A stretch of DNA of 64,000 nt. Source: JBBQLG01 sp964251665 (lineage in GTDB: Bacteria; Bacteroidota; Bacteroidia; Cytophagales; Spirosomataceae). The notes under the pieces are model-generated. The model was given only the letters and a program-made list of their open reading frames with translations, searched no databases and had not been told where the DNA came from. The number at the start of each line of letters is the position of its first letter. Within the stretch, counting starts at the first letter, position 1. The DNA is taken from the NCBI GenBank assembly GCA_964251665.1, contig CAXUKO010000014.1, positions 112,340 through 176,339 of the forward strand. The letters are read 5' to 3'. Of this stretch, positions 34,176 to 42,230 are shown in pieces. The translations under genes and the position numbers were made by a program.

Positions 34176-35057
34176 TCAGATAACTGCGCTTAAATCTTCA
34201 AGCCACTCATAATCATTCTGTTTAGAATAAAACTGAATACACCGCTTAGCTACCATCGAATACTCTGCTACGTCAGATGCCATAGTCATAAGTTTTTTAA
34301 AACATTCCTTTAAAATATAACTTCTCATACGTTCATCGTTGTCCTGCTTTATTTTTCTCTTTGCATTCTCGATTTCAACTTTACACGCATCCCATACATT
34401 TTTACGACCTCTTACTAGTGGTCGTTGTTGTAAAGCGTATAATTCAATAGATACTTCGACTCGAAAATCGTCAAACTCCGTTTTTGCTGCTGATATAACA
34501 TCACCATTTTCATCAAAACTAATTAAAGTAGTATCATGGGCATTAGTCGGATCAAGTAGCACATTAATTTCACAATCCGTATCCTGTTCCGGCTGCGCTA
34601 AAGTTCCTTGATTTAAGTCTATGGGAAAATAATCTCCTTTACCTGATACCTCAGAGTTCATATCAAATTTATCTCTTCTTCGTTTATTTACAATAGAACC
34701 AGATAAACGATAATTGCGCCAGTCATAGGCAAGCCACCAATATCCGTCTGGACGGGTAATAGCAACGATTCGCTTATCTATAGCTGAAGGATCTTTTGTT
34801 ATATTTTTTGATCGATTTTTCGGTCTAAAATGATCAATTTCCCAATGATTAGAGTTTTCCATTGATTCTGTATACCAGCACTTATGGTTTGAAGCTTCTG
34901 AAAGCAATGCATATAGGCCAGTCCATACAGGATTAGCATTTATGTATGTTGACTTGATAGCGATTAATCTGAGTTGCTCTAGATGATTCCTTTCAACTTT
35001 CGCCCAGTTTTCGCCAGCTACTTTAGCAGCAATTTTCTCAATGTCAATAAATCGCAT
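34176..35057 (-). CDS. HNH endonuclease, PtuB-like (TIGR02646-like)
   Basis: The 293-residue protein looks like PtuB, the HNH nuclease of Septu systems. The order is KCWYTES (residue 59 on), WEIDHFRPKN with Asp75-His76, YWWLAYDWRNYRL with Asn115, then NKRRRDKF at 124-131 and YFPI at 143-146. VLLDPTNAHDTTLISFDENG follows. In the family I recall, paired cysteines (CxYC and CxxCN) hold zinc. Here only Cys60 remains, with Thr63, Ser119 and Val123 at the other likely positions. The HNH residues His76, Asn115 and Asn124 seem kept. It starts 2 bases after the ATPase stop and is the last gene of the operon. It is very A+T-rich (28% G+C on one counted line). It should cut nucleic acid when licensed by the ATPase, which is inference. 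Confidence 0.78.
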   Translation of the reverse strand: MRFIDIEKIAAKVAGENWAKVERNHLEQLRLIAIKSTYINANPVWTGLYALLSEASNHKCWYTESMENSNHWEIDHFRPKNRSKNITKDPSAIDKRIVAITRPDGYWWLAYDWRNYRLSGSIVNKRRRDKFDMNSEVSGKGDYFPIDLNQGTLAQPEQDTDCEINVLLDPTNAHDTTLISFDENGDVISAAKTEFDDFRVEVSIELYALQQRPLVRGRKNVWDACKVEIENAKRKIKQDNDERMRSYILKECFKKLMTMASDVAEYSMVAKRCIQFYSKQNDYEWLEDLSAVI

Positions 35058-35059
35058 AT

Positions 35060-36625
35060 TTAGCTTTTTATATTTTTCTCGTTAAGTATCTCCTCAATTA
35101 CCTGTCTCGAAATACGGTCAAGTTCATTTTTATCTTGCTCAGTTAAGTCTACTTTGTTAGCAACATCATACTGCATGACACCCTGCAAGAATCGATTATA
35201 CAATTCATCATCCGTCCGGTCGTAAAAACCTAAAGCATCCAACTCTTTCCTCAAGGCCTCAAATTCATTTTGTTCAGTTTCAGATAAGCTACCTAATCTT
35301 ATTTGCAACCAACGTTTACGATTTAATTGCTGCTGCGTTTCAGAGTCAAGTGTTGTTGGCAAATCAAACAAATCGCTTGTCAAAATACCCGAAACCCCTA
35401 AGCCTTTAGGGTCAACATCGGGCATCACTGTTCGGACCTGACCATTTTCTTGATTGATTCTGAACATTCTTACTTGTTCTTTCATGAGCCTACCAATAAC
35501 AATTGGATCATGTGTGTTAATAATAATCTGAGCACTTTTCGGCCGTTTTACTACCTCATCAAGAAAATCAAGATACTTCCATTTCCAATAAGGGTTTAAA
35601 TGCGTGTCTGGCTCGTCGAGAATAATAAGTGAATCCTCACCACTGGTAAATTTTAATAGACCAAGTACCGTTAATAGTTGTTGCTCACCTTCTGACAATT
35701 CTTTAAACGTTACGCTACCATCTACATTTTCTTTTTTGACTCGGATGCGTACACCTTCAATTAAATCAGATATATATGTACTCTCCAGAACTTTAAAAAA
35801 ATTGAGATTATCCTCGTAGAATGAAGCCAATTCTCTCAAATTGTTCTCGTTTTGGACGTATAAATAAAGCCTTTCTTGAGTTTCAGTTTTTCGAAAATTA
35901 ATTTTAATTCTCTCTTCATGACGAATAGGAGCAAGTGAAAGGTCATATAAACGCTGAAGAAACCCTTTTACTATTCCATCCGCATGCCAGAAGCGTTCAT
36001 CGCCTGTTATACGAGTTTTAGCAGCGTTTGCCCAAGAAGGCTTGCGAAGAATAAACAGAATAGAGTCAAGACCAGTAATACCTAGCTGTTCTTTTAAAAA
36101 CAATTCAGCTTCCTTATCTTCAAACGAATAAAACGCCATTAAGACAAAATAACTATGGATCAGGCGTACATAGAAGAGCCGTCTTAAATCCTCTGTATCA
36201 ATATCGACAGATTCAGGTTTAATAATTTCATCGTAAAAGCGTTTTTGATGTTCATCAAAGTGCTCTTCTAAGCGATTGCTTATGCCACTATAATATGTAA
36301 ACACATACTTTGGAAATAGTTCTGCTTTATTACTTTGAAAATATTTCTTTGAAGTTGTCACCCCATCTATATGAAACTGATGTTTACCATTCCAGCCAAC
36401 TACACGTATTTTGCGATCACGCATTTCATAGCTTAGGTCAAAATTAAATTCTGGCTGTTTATCTAAATCTATATTTCGAAAAATCAAAATTAAGGCTTCC
36501 ATAAAATTTGATTTGCCTGATGCGTTACGACCCAATAAAATAGTCTCTCGATAGCGTTCATCGAAATCAATAGAAAAGTCTCGTAGATTTTTGAAATGCT
36601 CGATATATACTTTATCAATTCTCAT
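35060..36625 (-). CDS. ABC/AAA ATPase, PtuA-like (OLD/RecF type)
   Basis: The 521-residue SMC-like ATPase has an N-terminal MRIDKVYIEHFKNLRDFSIDF and Walker A GRNASGKSN (about 32-40). Its insertion of about 200 residues has FPKYVFTYYSGISNRLEEHF. The signature FKELSEGEQQLLTVLG comes near residue 300, with Walker B LIILDEPDTHLNP and the H-loop INTHDP. The C-terminal 130 residues are charged and helical. It lacks the TOPRIM domain of OLD nucleases. Pairing with an adjacent HNH gene is the Septu (PtuA-PtuB) arrangement. A family named 'restriction system-associated AAA ATPase' also comes to mind from memory. Its ATG overlaps the hsdS stop by 4 bases (ATGA), so they are translationally coupled. 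Confidence 0.85.
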   Translation of the reverse strand: MRIDKVYIEHFKNLRDFSIDFDERYRETILLGRNASGKSNFMEALILIFRNIDLDKQPEFNFDLSYEMRDRKIRVVGWNGKHQFHIDGVTTSKKYFQSNKAELFPKYVFTYYSGISNRLEEHFDEHQKRFYDEIIKPESVDIDTEDLRRLFYVRLIHSYFVLMAFYSFEDKEAELFLKEQLGITGLDSILFILRKPSWANAAKTRITGDERFWHADGIVKGFLQRLYDLSLAPIRHEERIKINFRKTETQERLYLYVQNENNLRELASFYEDNLNFFKVLESTYISDLIEGVRIRVKKENVDGSVTFKELSEGEQQLLTVLGLLKFTSGEDSLIILDEPDTHLNPYWKWKYLDFLDEVVKRPKSAQIIINTHDPIVIGRLMKEQVRMFRINQENGQVRTVMPDVDPKGLGVSGILTSDLFDLPTTLDSETQQQLNRKRWLQIRLGSLSETEQNEFEALRKELDALGFYDRTDDELYNRFLQGVMQYDVANKVDLTEQDKNELDRISRQVIEEILNEKNIKS

Positions 36626-38313
36626 CTCTTCGTCAATTCAAGGTATTGGTGATCTTTAGTTTCTTGGACGGTTTGGTTTATTTCAACTTCGGTGCGTAAG
36701 GCAGCATAAAACAATTCAATATTTTCTTTAAACTTGCTTGCTTGCCATAAATCAATTGCTTTCATTTTACCATTATTGTTTTTCAACGTTTCGACAATAT
36801 CCATAGTTAAATTCTTACTAAGCTTATCTGAAAGTTGCCTGGTTTTTTTTTGAACAGGCTTCGGGATATTTGCAGCCACTTCACGCTCAGTACGTATATG
36901 TTCTAATAATACGCTAGCGGGCTCATCGTCTGGATCTTGCTCGGTTAGTTCTCCTGCGAACGCTTTTGCTAAAATCATTCGTGGTAATACTTCAACTTCG
37001 GCGATTGCTTGGTCGTAGCTCGCTTCAAGTGTATTAGCAGCAGCCATTTGGTTAGCCACTCGTTTTAATATTTCACGCTGTTCCTCAGTAGGTGGCAAGG
37101 CAATAGGTGTATTGCCCAATGTATTCATACTGATTGACGAAAGGTTTATTGATTGTGTAGCATTGGCAAAGAAGTAGTTCTTGGCTACCTCTGTTTTCGT
37201 AAATAATGAGATGTATTCAGGCAATACAAAATCTGATAGCGTGCGAGCTTTAAAAACGTGGTTTTGATGAATGCATTCAGCTATTTCAGCTAGCCAAATA
37301 GCACCACGACCCAACTTATCACGATCTCCTCCTTCTGTAAAAAGGATATCACCCTTTCGTAATAAGTATTTTTCTTTCTCTTCGGGTAAAATTTCAATCG
37401 TCTTGATGTCTGACAAATCAAAATAGCCGTCTTGAACATTCGCAACTCGCAAATAAGGCAGTGTAATAGTCGCTTGGCGTTTAAGATCTTTTCCTTTTGC
37501 TACGCCACCAGAAATTTCAACAACATTCAAAAGCCTTGTCCAGAGCCAGCTATCGGGAATTTCGTAATCCGCTAAAATAACTGTTCTATCTGTATCAAAT
37601 TTGGGCGCCTTAGGCTTTGTTTTATCTTCTCGTTTCGCTTTTTGTACTTGCTCTTGATGAAGCCTTACCCTTTCTCTGATTAAACGCTCCAATAATTCTT
37701 CGGCTGGCTCAATGTCAAAGTTTTCCTCCCGCCAATCTTCCGTTAATTGGCCCGATACGGCCGATAATAAGATATCTTGTCGATACTCTCGAAGCTCTTC
37801 TTTTAGTTTTTGGAACTGCTGTTGTGATTGTCTTACTTGCTGTATTCGTTCTTCAATAATAGCTACAATACGTTGCTGTTCATAAAAGGGAGCGATAGGG
37901 ACAATTAATTTGCCAAATACTTTAGGATCTACGTGGGGTATTCCTACACCTTTACGTTGAGACTGAATTGTTTGATACTGACTTTGTAAAAAGTAATAGA
38001 AATAAAGTTTATTAAGGACTATGGGCCTTACTGCCATCACAGTTGAGCCTATAGCGCCTGCCTGGCCTAAACCTACCAATCCAGCTCGTGAGCCGTCCCA
38101 AACGACTAATAAGTCACTTTCATCAGCTATGTTAGATGATTCTATTTCTGCATACTGATCTATAATACCTGTTTCAAGGGCTTTTATATCTAAGTAAGGT
38201 GTCGATTTATCAAAAAGGGAAAATTCAAGGCGTTGAGGTCTTTTACCTCTCTTGTAAGTGACCAGTTGGTCAACCTCTTCTTCTTCCCATCCGTCAGGCA
38301 AAAAATCATTCAT
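36622..38313 (-). CDS. hsdS: Type I restriction-modification specificity subunit HsdS with extra C-terminal domain
   Basis: HsdS gives sequence recognition to a type I methyltransferase. The 563-residue protein has two target-recognition domains (about 1-165 and 245-420). The first ends with FYEQQRIVAIIEERI and a long helix, the second with PPTEEQREILKRVANQM and a second helix ending AKAFAGELTEQD, the standard layout. A further stretch of about 100 residues (from about 465) is not needed for HsdS. It has LTMDIVETLKNNNGKMKAIDLWQASKF and FYAALRTEVEI, which looks like a winged-helix module. It overlaps hsdM and the ATPase by 4 bases each. Confidence 0.9.
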   Translation of the reverse strand: MNDFLPDGWEEEEVDQLVTYKRGKRPQRLEFSLFDKSTPYLDIKALETGIIDQYAEIESSNIADESDLLVVWDGSRAGLVGLGQAGAIGSTVMAVRPIVLNKLYFYYFLQSQYQTIQSQRKGVGIPHVDPKVFGKLIVPIAPFYEQQRIVAIIEERIQQVRQSQQQFQKLKEELREYRQDILLSAVSGQLTEDWREENFDIEPAEELLERLIRERVRLHQEQVQKAKREDKTKPKAPKFDTDRTVILADYEIPDSWLWTRLLNVVEISGGVAKGKDLKRQATITLPYLRVANVQDGYFDLSDIKTIEILPEEKEKYLLRKGDILFTEGGDRDKLGRGAIWLAEIAECIHQNHVFKARTLSDFVLPEYISLFTKTEVAKNYFFANATQSINLSSISMNTLGNTPIALPPTEEQREILKRVANQMAAANTLEASYDQAIAEVEVLPRMILAKAFAGELTEQDPDDEPASVLLEHIRTEREVAANIPKPVQKKTRQLSDKLSKNLTMDIVETLKNNNGKMKAIDLWQASKFKENIELFYAALRTEVEINQTVQETKDHQYLELTKR

Positions 38314-39713
38314 GCGATCACGGGTTGTTTCTTTTCGAGCATAGCGATTAACTTCTTGACATCCTCCGTAGCGGTTTCGAGCGAGGTTAACATTCGCCGA
38401 GCACTCTCAACGGGGTCACCAGTGCCTCTTGTTTCTAACGATTCGTCCCGAAGCCAAGTAATATCCAAGTTATAGTGTCGAGCTTTAATCTCATCAATTG
38501 AAAACGACTGGAATCGTTCACTCGCCAAGCGCGGAACTTGACCATTGGGCTCGCCCCCATAAGCCGTTTCAAAAGGCTCAAAAAACTTGTCTGTTAACGG
38601 CCGGGCATTTTTAGTAAAACTCGGCACATTGGCTCGGGCGTCATAGATCCAGACATTTTCTGTTGCTGGGCCTTTTTGTAGGAACAGTACATTAGCTTTT
38701 ACTCCTTGTGCATAGGGCGTGAATGTTCCCTGTGGCAACCTCAGGATCGTATGCAGGTTACAAGTTTCCAATAATCCTTGGAACAGTTGCCCGGCCTTAT
38801 CTTCAAACAGTACGTTGTCGGGTAACACCATAGCTGCTCGTCCACCCGGCTTTAAAGCCGTATGGATGTGCTGAATAAAGTTAAGTTGCTTGTTCGTTGT
38901 TTTTACTGGAAAATCGTCTCGTTTGGGTGCCTTATCAACACCTTTCGTGCCGAATGGTGGATTTGCTAAAATGCAAGTGTGCGTACGCCCATCGAAGCCA
39001 TTGTAAATCGTATCTCCAATATGAACCTCTGTTGTTACGTTGTGCAAAAACAGGTTCATCATGGCCAACCGAGCAGGGCGGGGAACCAACTCATAACCAA
39101 AGTAGGTGTTGTTACGAACCCTTTCGGCTACCTTCTTCGTCAACTCATTGCCTGCCTTTTGATGCAGCCATTCGCGGGCGGCTACCAAAAAACCCGCTGT
39201 TCCGCAGGCTGGGTCGCTCACAGAGAAATCCTCGCTTTCGCGTGGGTCAGGTTTCATTACGCGCACAATGGAATGGATAAGAGGCCTTGGCGTAAAATAC
39301 TGACCTGCTCCTTTTTTGCCCTCACTGGCTGAGCGTTCAAGCAAATCTTCAAATGCTTCTCCTTTCACATCTATATCCAGACCAGACCAATCGATACTAT
39401 CAATTAACTTGATGAGTTTCTGTAGATTTTCAGGATTCGTAATGTGTAGAACAGCGTTTCGATAGATCTTGCTTAACAGACCTGGTTGCTTCTCTAAGTA
39501 GCTGAGGGTTTCAGCATAGTGACTTCTCAAGTCAGTTCCTGCTAGCTTTAAAAGAGTAGGCCAGCTATAGTTTTCAGAGACGGCAAGGCCGCGCTCATCG
39601 GCCATTTTCAAGAACAAAAGGAAAGTCAATTGTTCAATGTAGTCACCATAGTCAACCCCGTCGTGTCTTAGGATATGACAAAACGACCAAAGCTTCTGCC
39701 CAATGTTATTCAT
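38310..39713 (-). CDS. hsdM: Type I restriction-modification methyltransferase subunit HsdM
   Basis: HsdM methylates adenine N6 using S-adenosylmethionine within an M2S complex. The 467-residue protein has the N-terminal helical region ILRHDGVDYGDYIEQLTFLL, KGAGQYFTPRPL, motif I DPACGTAGFLVAA and motif IV LANPPFGTKG. All are intact, so it should be active. No hsdR lies beside it or elsewhere in the window. The upstream promoter is a full consensus. G+C is mixed (37-52% on counted lines), higher than in the ATPase and HNH genes downstream. Confidence 0.95.
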   Translation of the reverse strand: MNNIGQKLWSFCHILRHDGVDYGDYIEQLTFLLFLKMADERGLAVSENYSWPTLLKLAGTDLRSHYAETLSYLEKQPGLLSKIYRNAVLHITNPENLQKLIKLIDSIDWSGLDIDVKGEAFEDLLERSASEGKKGAGQYFTPRPLIHSIVRVMKPDPRESEDFSVSDPACGTAGFLVAAREWLHQKAGNELTKKVAERVRNNTYFGYELVPRPARLAMMNLFLHNVTTEVHIGDTIYNGFDGRTHTCILANPPFGTKGVDKAPKRDDFPVKTTNKQLNFIQHIHTALKPGGRAAMVLPDNVLFEDKAGQLFQGLLETCNLHTILRLPQGTFTPYAQGVKANVLFLQKGPATENVWIYDARANVPSFTKNARPLTDKFFEPFETAYGGEPNGQVPRLASERFQSFSIDEIKARHYNLDITWLRDESLETRGTGDPVESARRMLTSLETATEDVKKLIAMLEKKQPVIA

Positions 39714-39755
39714 GAATTGGTTGGGTTACTGATTGAAAACAGCCCTATTTTAAGC

Positions 39756-39786
39756 CAAACTTAACCAAAAACCGGGGTTTGTTCAA
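39756..39786 (-). promoter_or_regulatory. Promoter of the hsdM-hsdS-ATPase-HNH operon
   Basis: On the minus strand TTG (39786-39784), 20 bases, then TAAGTTTG (39763-39756) matches the Bacteroidetes consensus. The leader to hsdM would be about 36 bases. It is the only clear promoter for the four genes. Confidence 0.7.
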
Positions 39787-39952
39787 TAGGTGGTTCCGGC
39801 GTACTTACTCAGTCTACAGCAAATTACTGCTGTTCACTCGCTAATTTATTAACAAGTTTTTGTGCTTTACTCGTATTGTGCTCCGTTCAAATTTTACATC
39901 AAATAGAAAACCGGATTTCGTCAAAATAAGCACAACTCGCACTGTTAGAGAC

Positions 39953-42037
39953 TCACTTCACCGCCCCAATCACCCCAATACTCCCCAGCGCCTGCAAGTA
40001 CTCGCTGACTAATTCCGTGGGGATAGGGCCTAATTCGGCGGAGACGGCGTTGCGGATGTCGGTTACCGTCCGGTGGCCATCCACGAAATTCAGTACTTCA
40101 TAGGCGTATTCCGTGCCCCATAGTCCTTCGTAGTTGAGCAGACGTATGTTTTTGGCGTTGACAGAGCCGTAGTGGTCAGTAAAATAATCGTAGCTGAAGA
40201 CGGACATGGGGCCTTTTACCCGCTCGTTGCGCTGATACACCACCGTAGCCGGACCAGCCGTGGGTGCGACCGTTGGAGCGTTCAGCGTTTTTTCGAGACT
40301 CTGGTAGAACTGGTCGGCCTCCTGTTGTACCGACGGCGGTATAGTCATAAAGTTGCTCAGAGACGCGAAGACACCTCGTTCGTGCTGCCAGTGAAACGCC
40401 TGCGTACTGACCGCGTCCTCCTGATTCAGAAACGCCAGGTGCTGTAACATCGTAGCCGTTCGGCCGACCGATTGCCCTTTTACTAACTGCCACAGCGCCG
40501 GGGCCTGACTGTCCGTTAGGTTGGCCAGCAGATAACCGCTCGCGCCACCAATAAATCCGGCCCGTTTCAGTTTGGTCGGGTCGATGTGGGCGGGCAGGTC
40601 GAAGTTGGTGTGAATGTAGCGATCCGGCCAGTCGTGCAGGTAGATGCTGGGAATACGGAACGAGCCTTCGCTGTATACTTCGTGGTCGCTGCCCAGACTA
40701 AACTCTCCCAACACCGCCAGTAAGGGCTCTTTGCCTCCCTCCGGCGCTACAAACGGATGAGTAGCCGGTTCACCACCGGCAAAGGCCCGTGATTCCTGGT
40801 TGAGATACAACCCGACTGCTTCACCCACGTCACTGACAAAACTCGGCAGGCTTTTCGGACTGCGGGACACATGAAAAACCGCTTTGGTTTCCGGCCCTCC
40901 CCCTACCATATCCATGTGAATCACCGCTTTAATCCGGGACGCATACGCCGGTCGTTGACTCAGTAACGCACTGGTACCTTCGATTTCGGGTGACCAGATA
41001 AAGCGAAGCGTGCGTTTTGGCCGGGCTATTTTCCCTTCCAGAATCAGCTTGTTAAGCGTCCGGGCTATCTCCAGAATGGTGACGCTGCCACTGGCGTTGT
41101 CGTTGGCACCGGGCCGCTGATGGTCGAGGTGGCAGGTGAACGCAATTTCCTGCCCGTTCAGCCGGACATCGCTCCCCTCGATCACGGCCGTAACAAAATC
41201 GTAGAAGCCGGGATGCTGACCCGCCTTTACCTGTGCGTGCAGCCGGATGATTTCGCCCCGGCTCAATCGCTGCTGAAAACTACGGGCCTGTTTCAGCGAG
41301 ACCATGAAACAGAACGTTTTCACGGGCGAGAAACTGTTCAGGTGGCCCCAGCGAATCAGATTCTGGTCTTCCTGCCACCAGGCGGTGCGCTGGTTCTGGG
41401 TGGAGCTGATGATACCGGCGGCTTTGTATTTCTCGATAGCCAGAGCCACTACCGCATCCGGTGGCGATGAGGTGAGTACTAATTTCCCGGCAATATTTTT
41501 CCCGCTGTAATCACTCTCGGCGCTGCCTGCGCCAATATCTACCAGTTCAGCGGTGACGTCACCACTTTCGCTGTCTTCGGCCAGCGTAATGGGCATCGAC
41601 TCCCAATCAGCGATTCGGCGGACTGGCTTCCAGGTATTACCCTGCTTTTCCAGTTCCCACAGCTCAGCGAAGTCAGCCTCCCAGGCCATGCGGGCTTTCT
41701 GGGTGCCGTACATGGTTTTACCGTCGGCGGGAATCTGGATTGTTTCGATCCGCTGAAGACCGTAAGCCCGGAGTTGGGCCGTGATAAAGTCGATGGCTTT
41801 CTTGTAGTCAGCGGATCCCCGCATCCGGTGCAAACGGGTGATGTAGTCCAGATTCCGTTTGGCCGATTCGCCGGACAGTTCTCCTTCAAACGATGCAATC
41901 AGCGAGTCCGGTAACAGGGGAATGCCCTGCGCCAGCAAACCACTTACAGAAAGAACGTTCAGTACGAGCAGCGTGAGGAAACAGCGTCGCAGGAAAAGCA
42001 GAAGGGTAGTGAGGTGGCACCCGTAGCGTTGTGTCAT
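39953..42037 (-). CDS. Secreted M28-family zinc peptidase
   Basis: The 694-residue protein has a signal anchor or signal peptide at about residues 15-36 (ending LLAQ). A PA-like insert lies near 150-250. The M28 aminopeptidase domain has the zinc ligands in TCHLDHQRPGANDNASG, WSPEIEGTS, HMDMVGGG and YIHTNFD. The C-terminal 90 residues form a small helical domain. It should cleave peptides N-terminally in the periplasm or outside. A CAAAGCTA at 42042-42049 (TAGCTTTG on the minus strand) would put transcription start at the ATG, so either it is chance or the real start is inside the frame. It is not part of the defence operon; a 240-base spacer separates them. Confidence 0.9.
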   Translation of the reverse strand: MTQRYGCHLTTLLLFLRRCFLTLLVLNVLSVSGLLAQGIPLLPDSLIASFEGELSGESAKRNLDYITRLHRMRGSADYKKAIDFITAQLRAYGLQRIETIQIPADGKTMYGTQKARMAWEADFAELWELEKQGNTWKPVRRIADWESMPITLAEDSESGDVTAELVDIGAGSAESDYSGKNIAGKLVLTSSPPDAVVALAIEKYKAAGIISSTQNQRTAWWQEDQNLIRWGHLNSFSPVKTFCFMVSLKQARSFQQRLSRGEIIRLHAQVKAGQHPGFYDFVTAVIEGSDVRLNGQEIAFTCHLDHQRPGANDNASGSVTILEIARTLNKLILEGKIARPKRTLRFIWSPEIEGTSALLSQRPAYASRIKAVIHMDMVGGGPETKAVFHVSRSPKSLPSFVSDVGEAVGLYLNQESRAFAGGEPATHPFVAPEGGKEPLLAVLGEFSLGSDHEVYSEGSFRIPSIYLHDWPDRYIHTNFDLPAHIDPTKLKRAGFIGGASGYLLANLTDSQAPALWQLVKGQSVGRTATMLQHLAFLNQEDAVSTQAFHWQHERGVFASLSNFMTIPPSVQQEADQFYQSLEKTLNAPTVAPTAGPATVVYQRNERVKGPMSVFSYDYFTDHYGSVNAKNIRLLNYEGLWGTEYAYEVLNFVDGHRTVTDIRNAVSAELGPIPTELVSEYLQALGSIGVIGAVK

Positions 42038-42093
42038 ACCTCAAAGCTACGCGTAGAAACGTTACGGTTGAGGGCTATAGCCCTTACTGGCGA

Positions 42094-42125
42094 TTGAGAG
42101 TCCACGCACTGGTATATTATTTTTG
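42094..42125 (+). promoter_or_regulatory. Promoter of the second TonB-dependent receptor
   Basis: TTG at 42094-42096, 21 bases, then TATTTTTG at 42118-42125, close to the Bacteroidetes consensus. The receptor ATG is 105 bases downstream. Confidence 0.6.
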
Positions 42126-42230
42126 TATAGACACATCAATAACAAAGGTCACAAAATGGTAATAATGCGGTAATACCCGGGTAACCTGTCTGGATTCTCT
42201 TTGCAGTTGGAAAATCTACCCAACTGTTGC

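Noticed and set aside
34176..39713. A complete type I restriction system
   Set aside because: No HsdR-like frame with DEAD-box helicase and nuclease motifs exists in the window, so it cannot be called complete.
33996..39952. Attachment-site repeats or an integrase flanking the defence operon
   Set aside because: I compared the tRNA 3' end with both flanks and found no copy, and no integrase or transposase gene is present. Island transfer is supported only by composition and place.
42042..42049. Promoter element TAGCTTTG for the M28 peptidase gene
   Set aside because: It would place transcription start at the ATG itself and lacks a -33 TTG, so it is probably chance.
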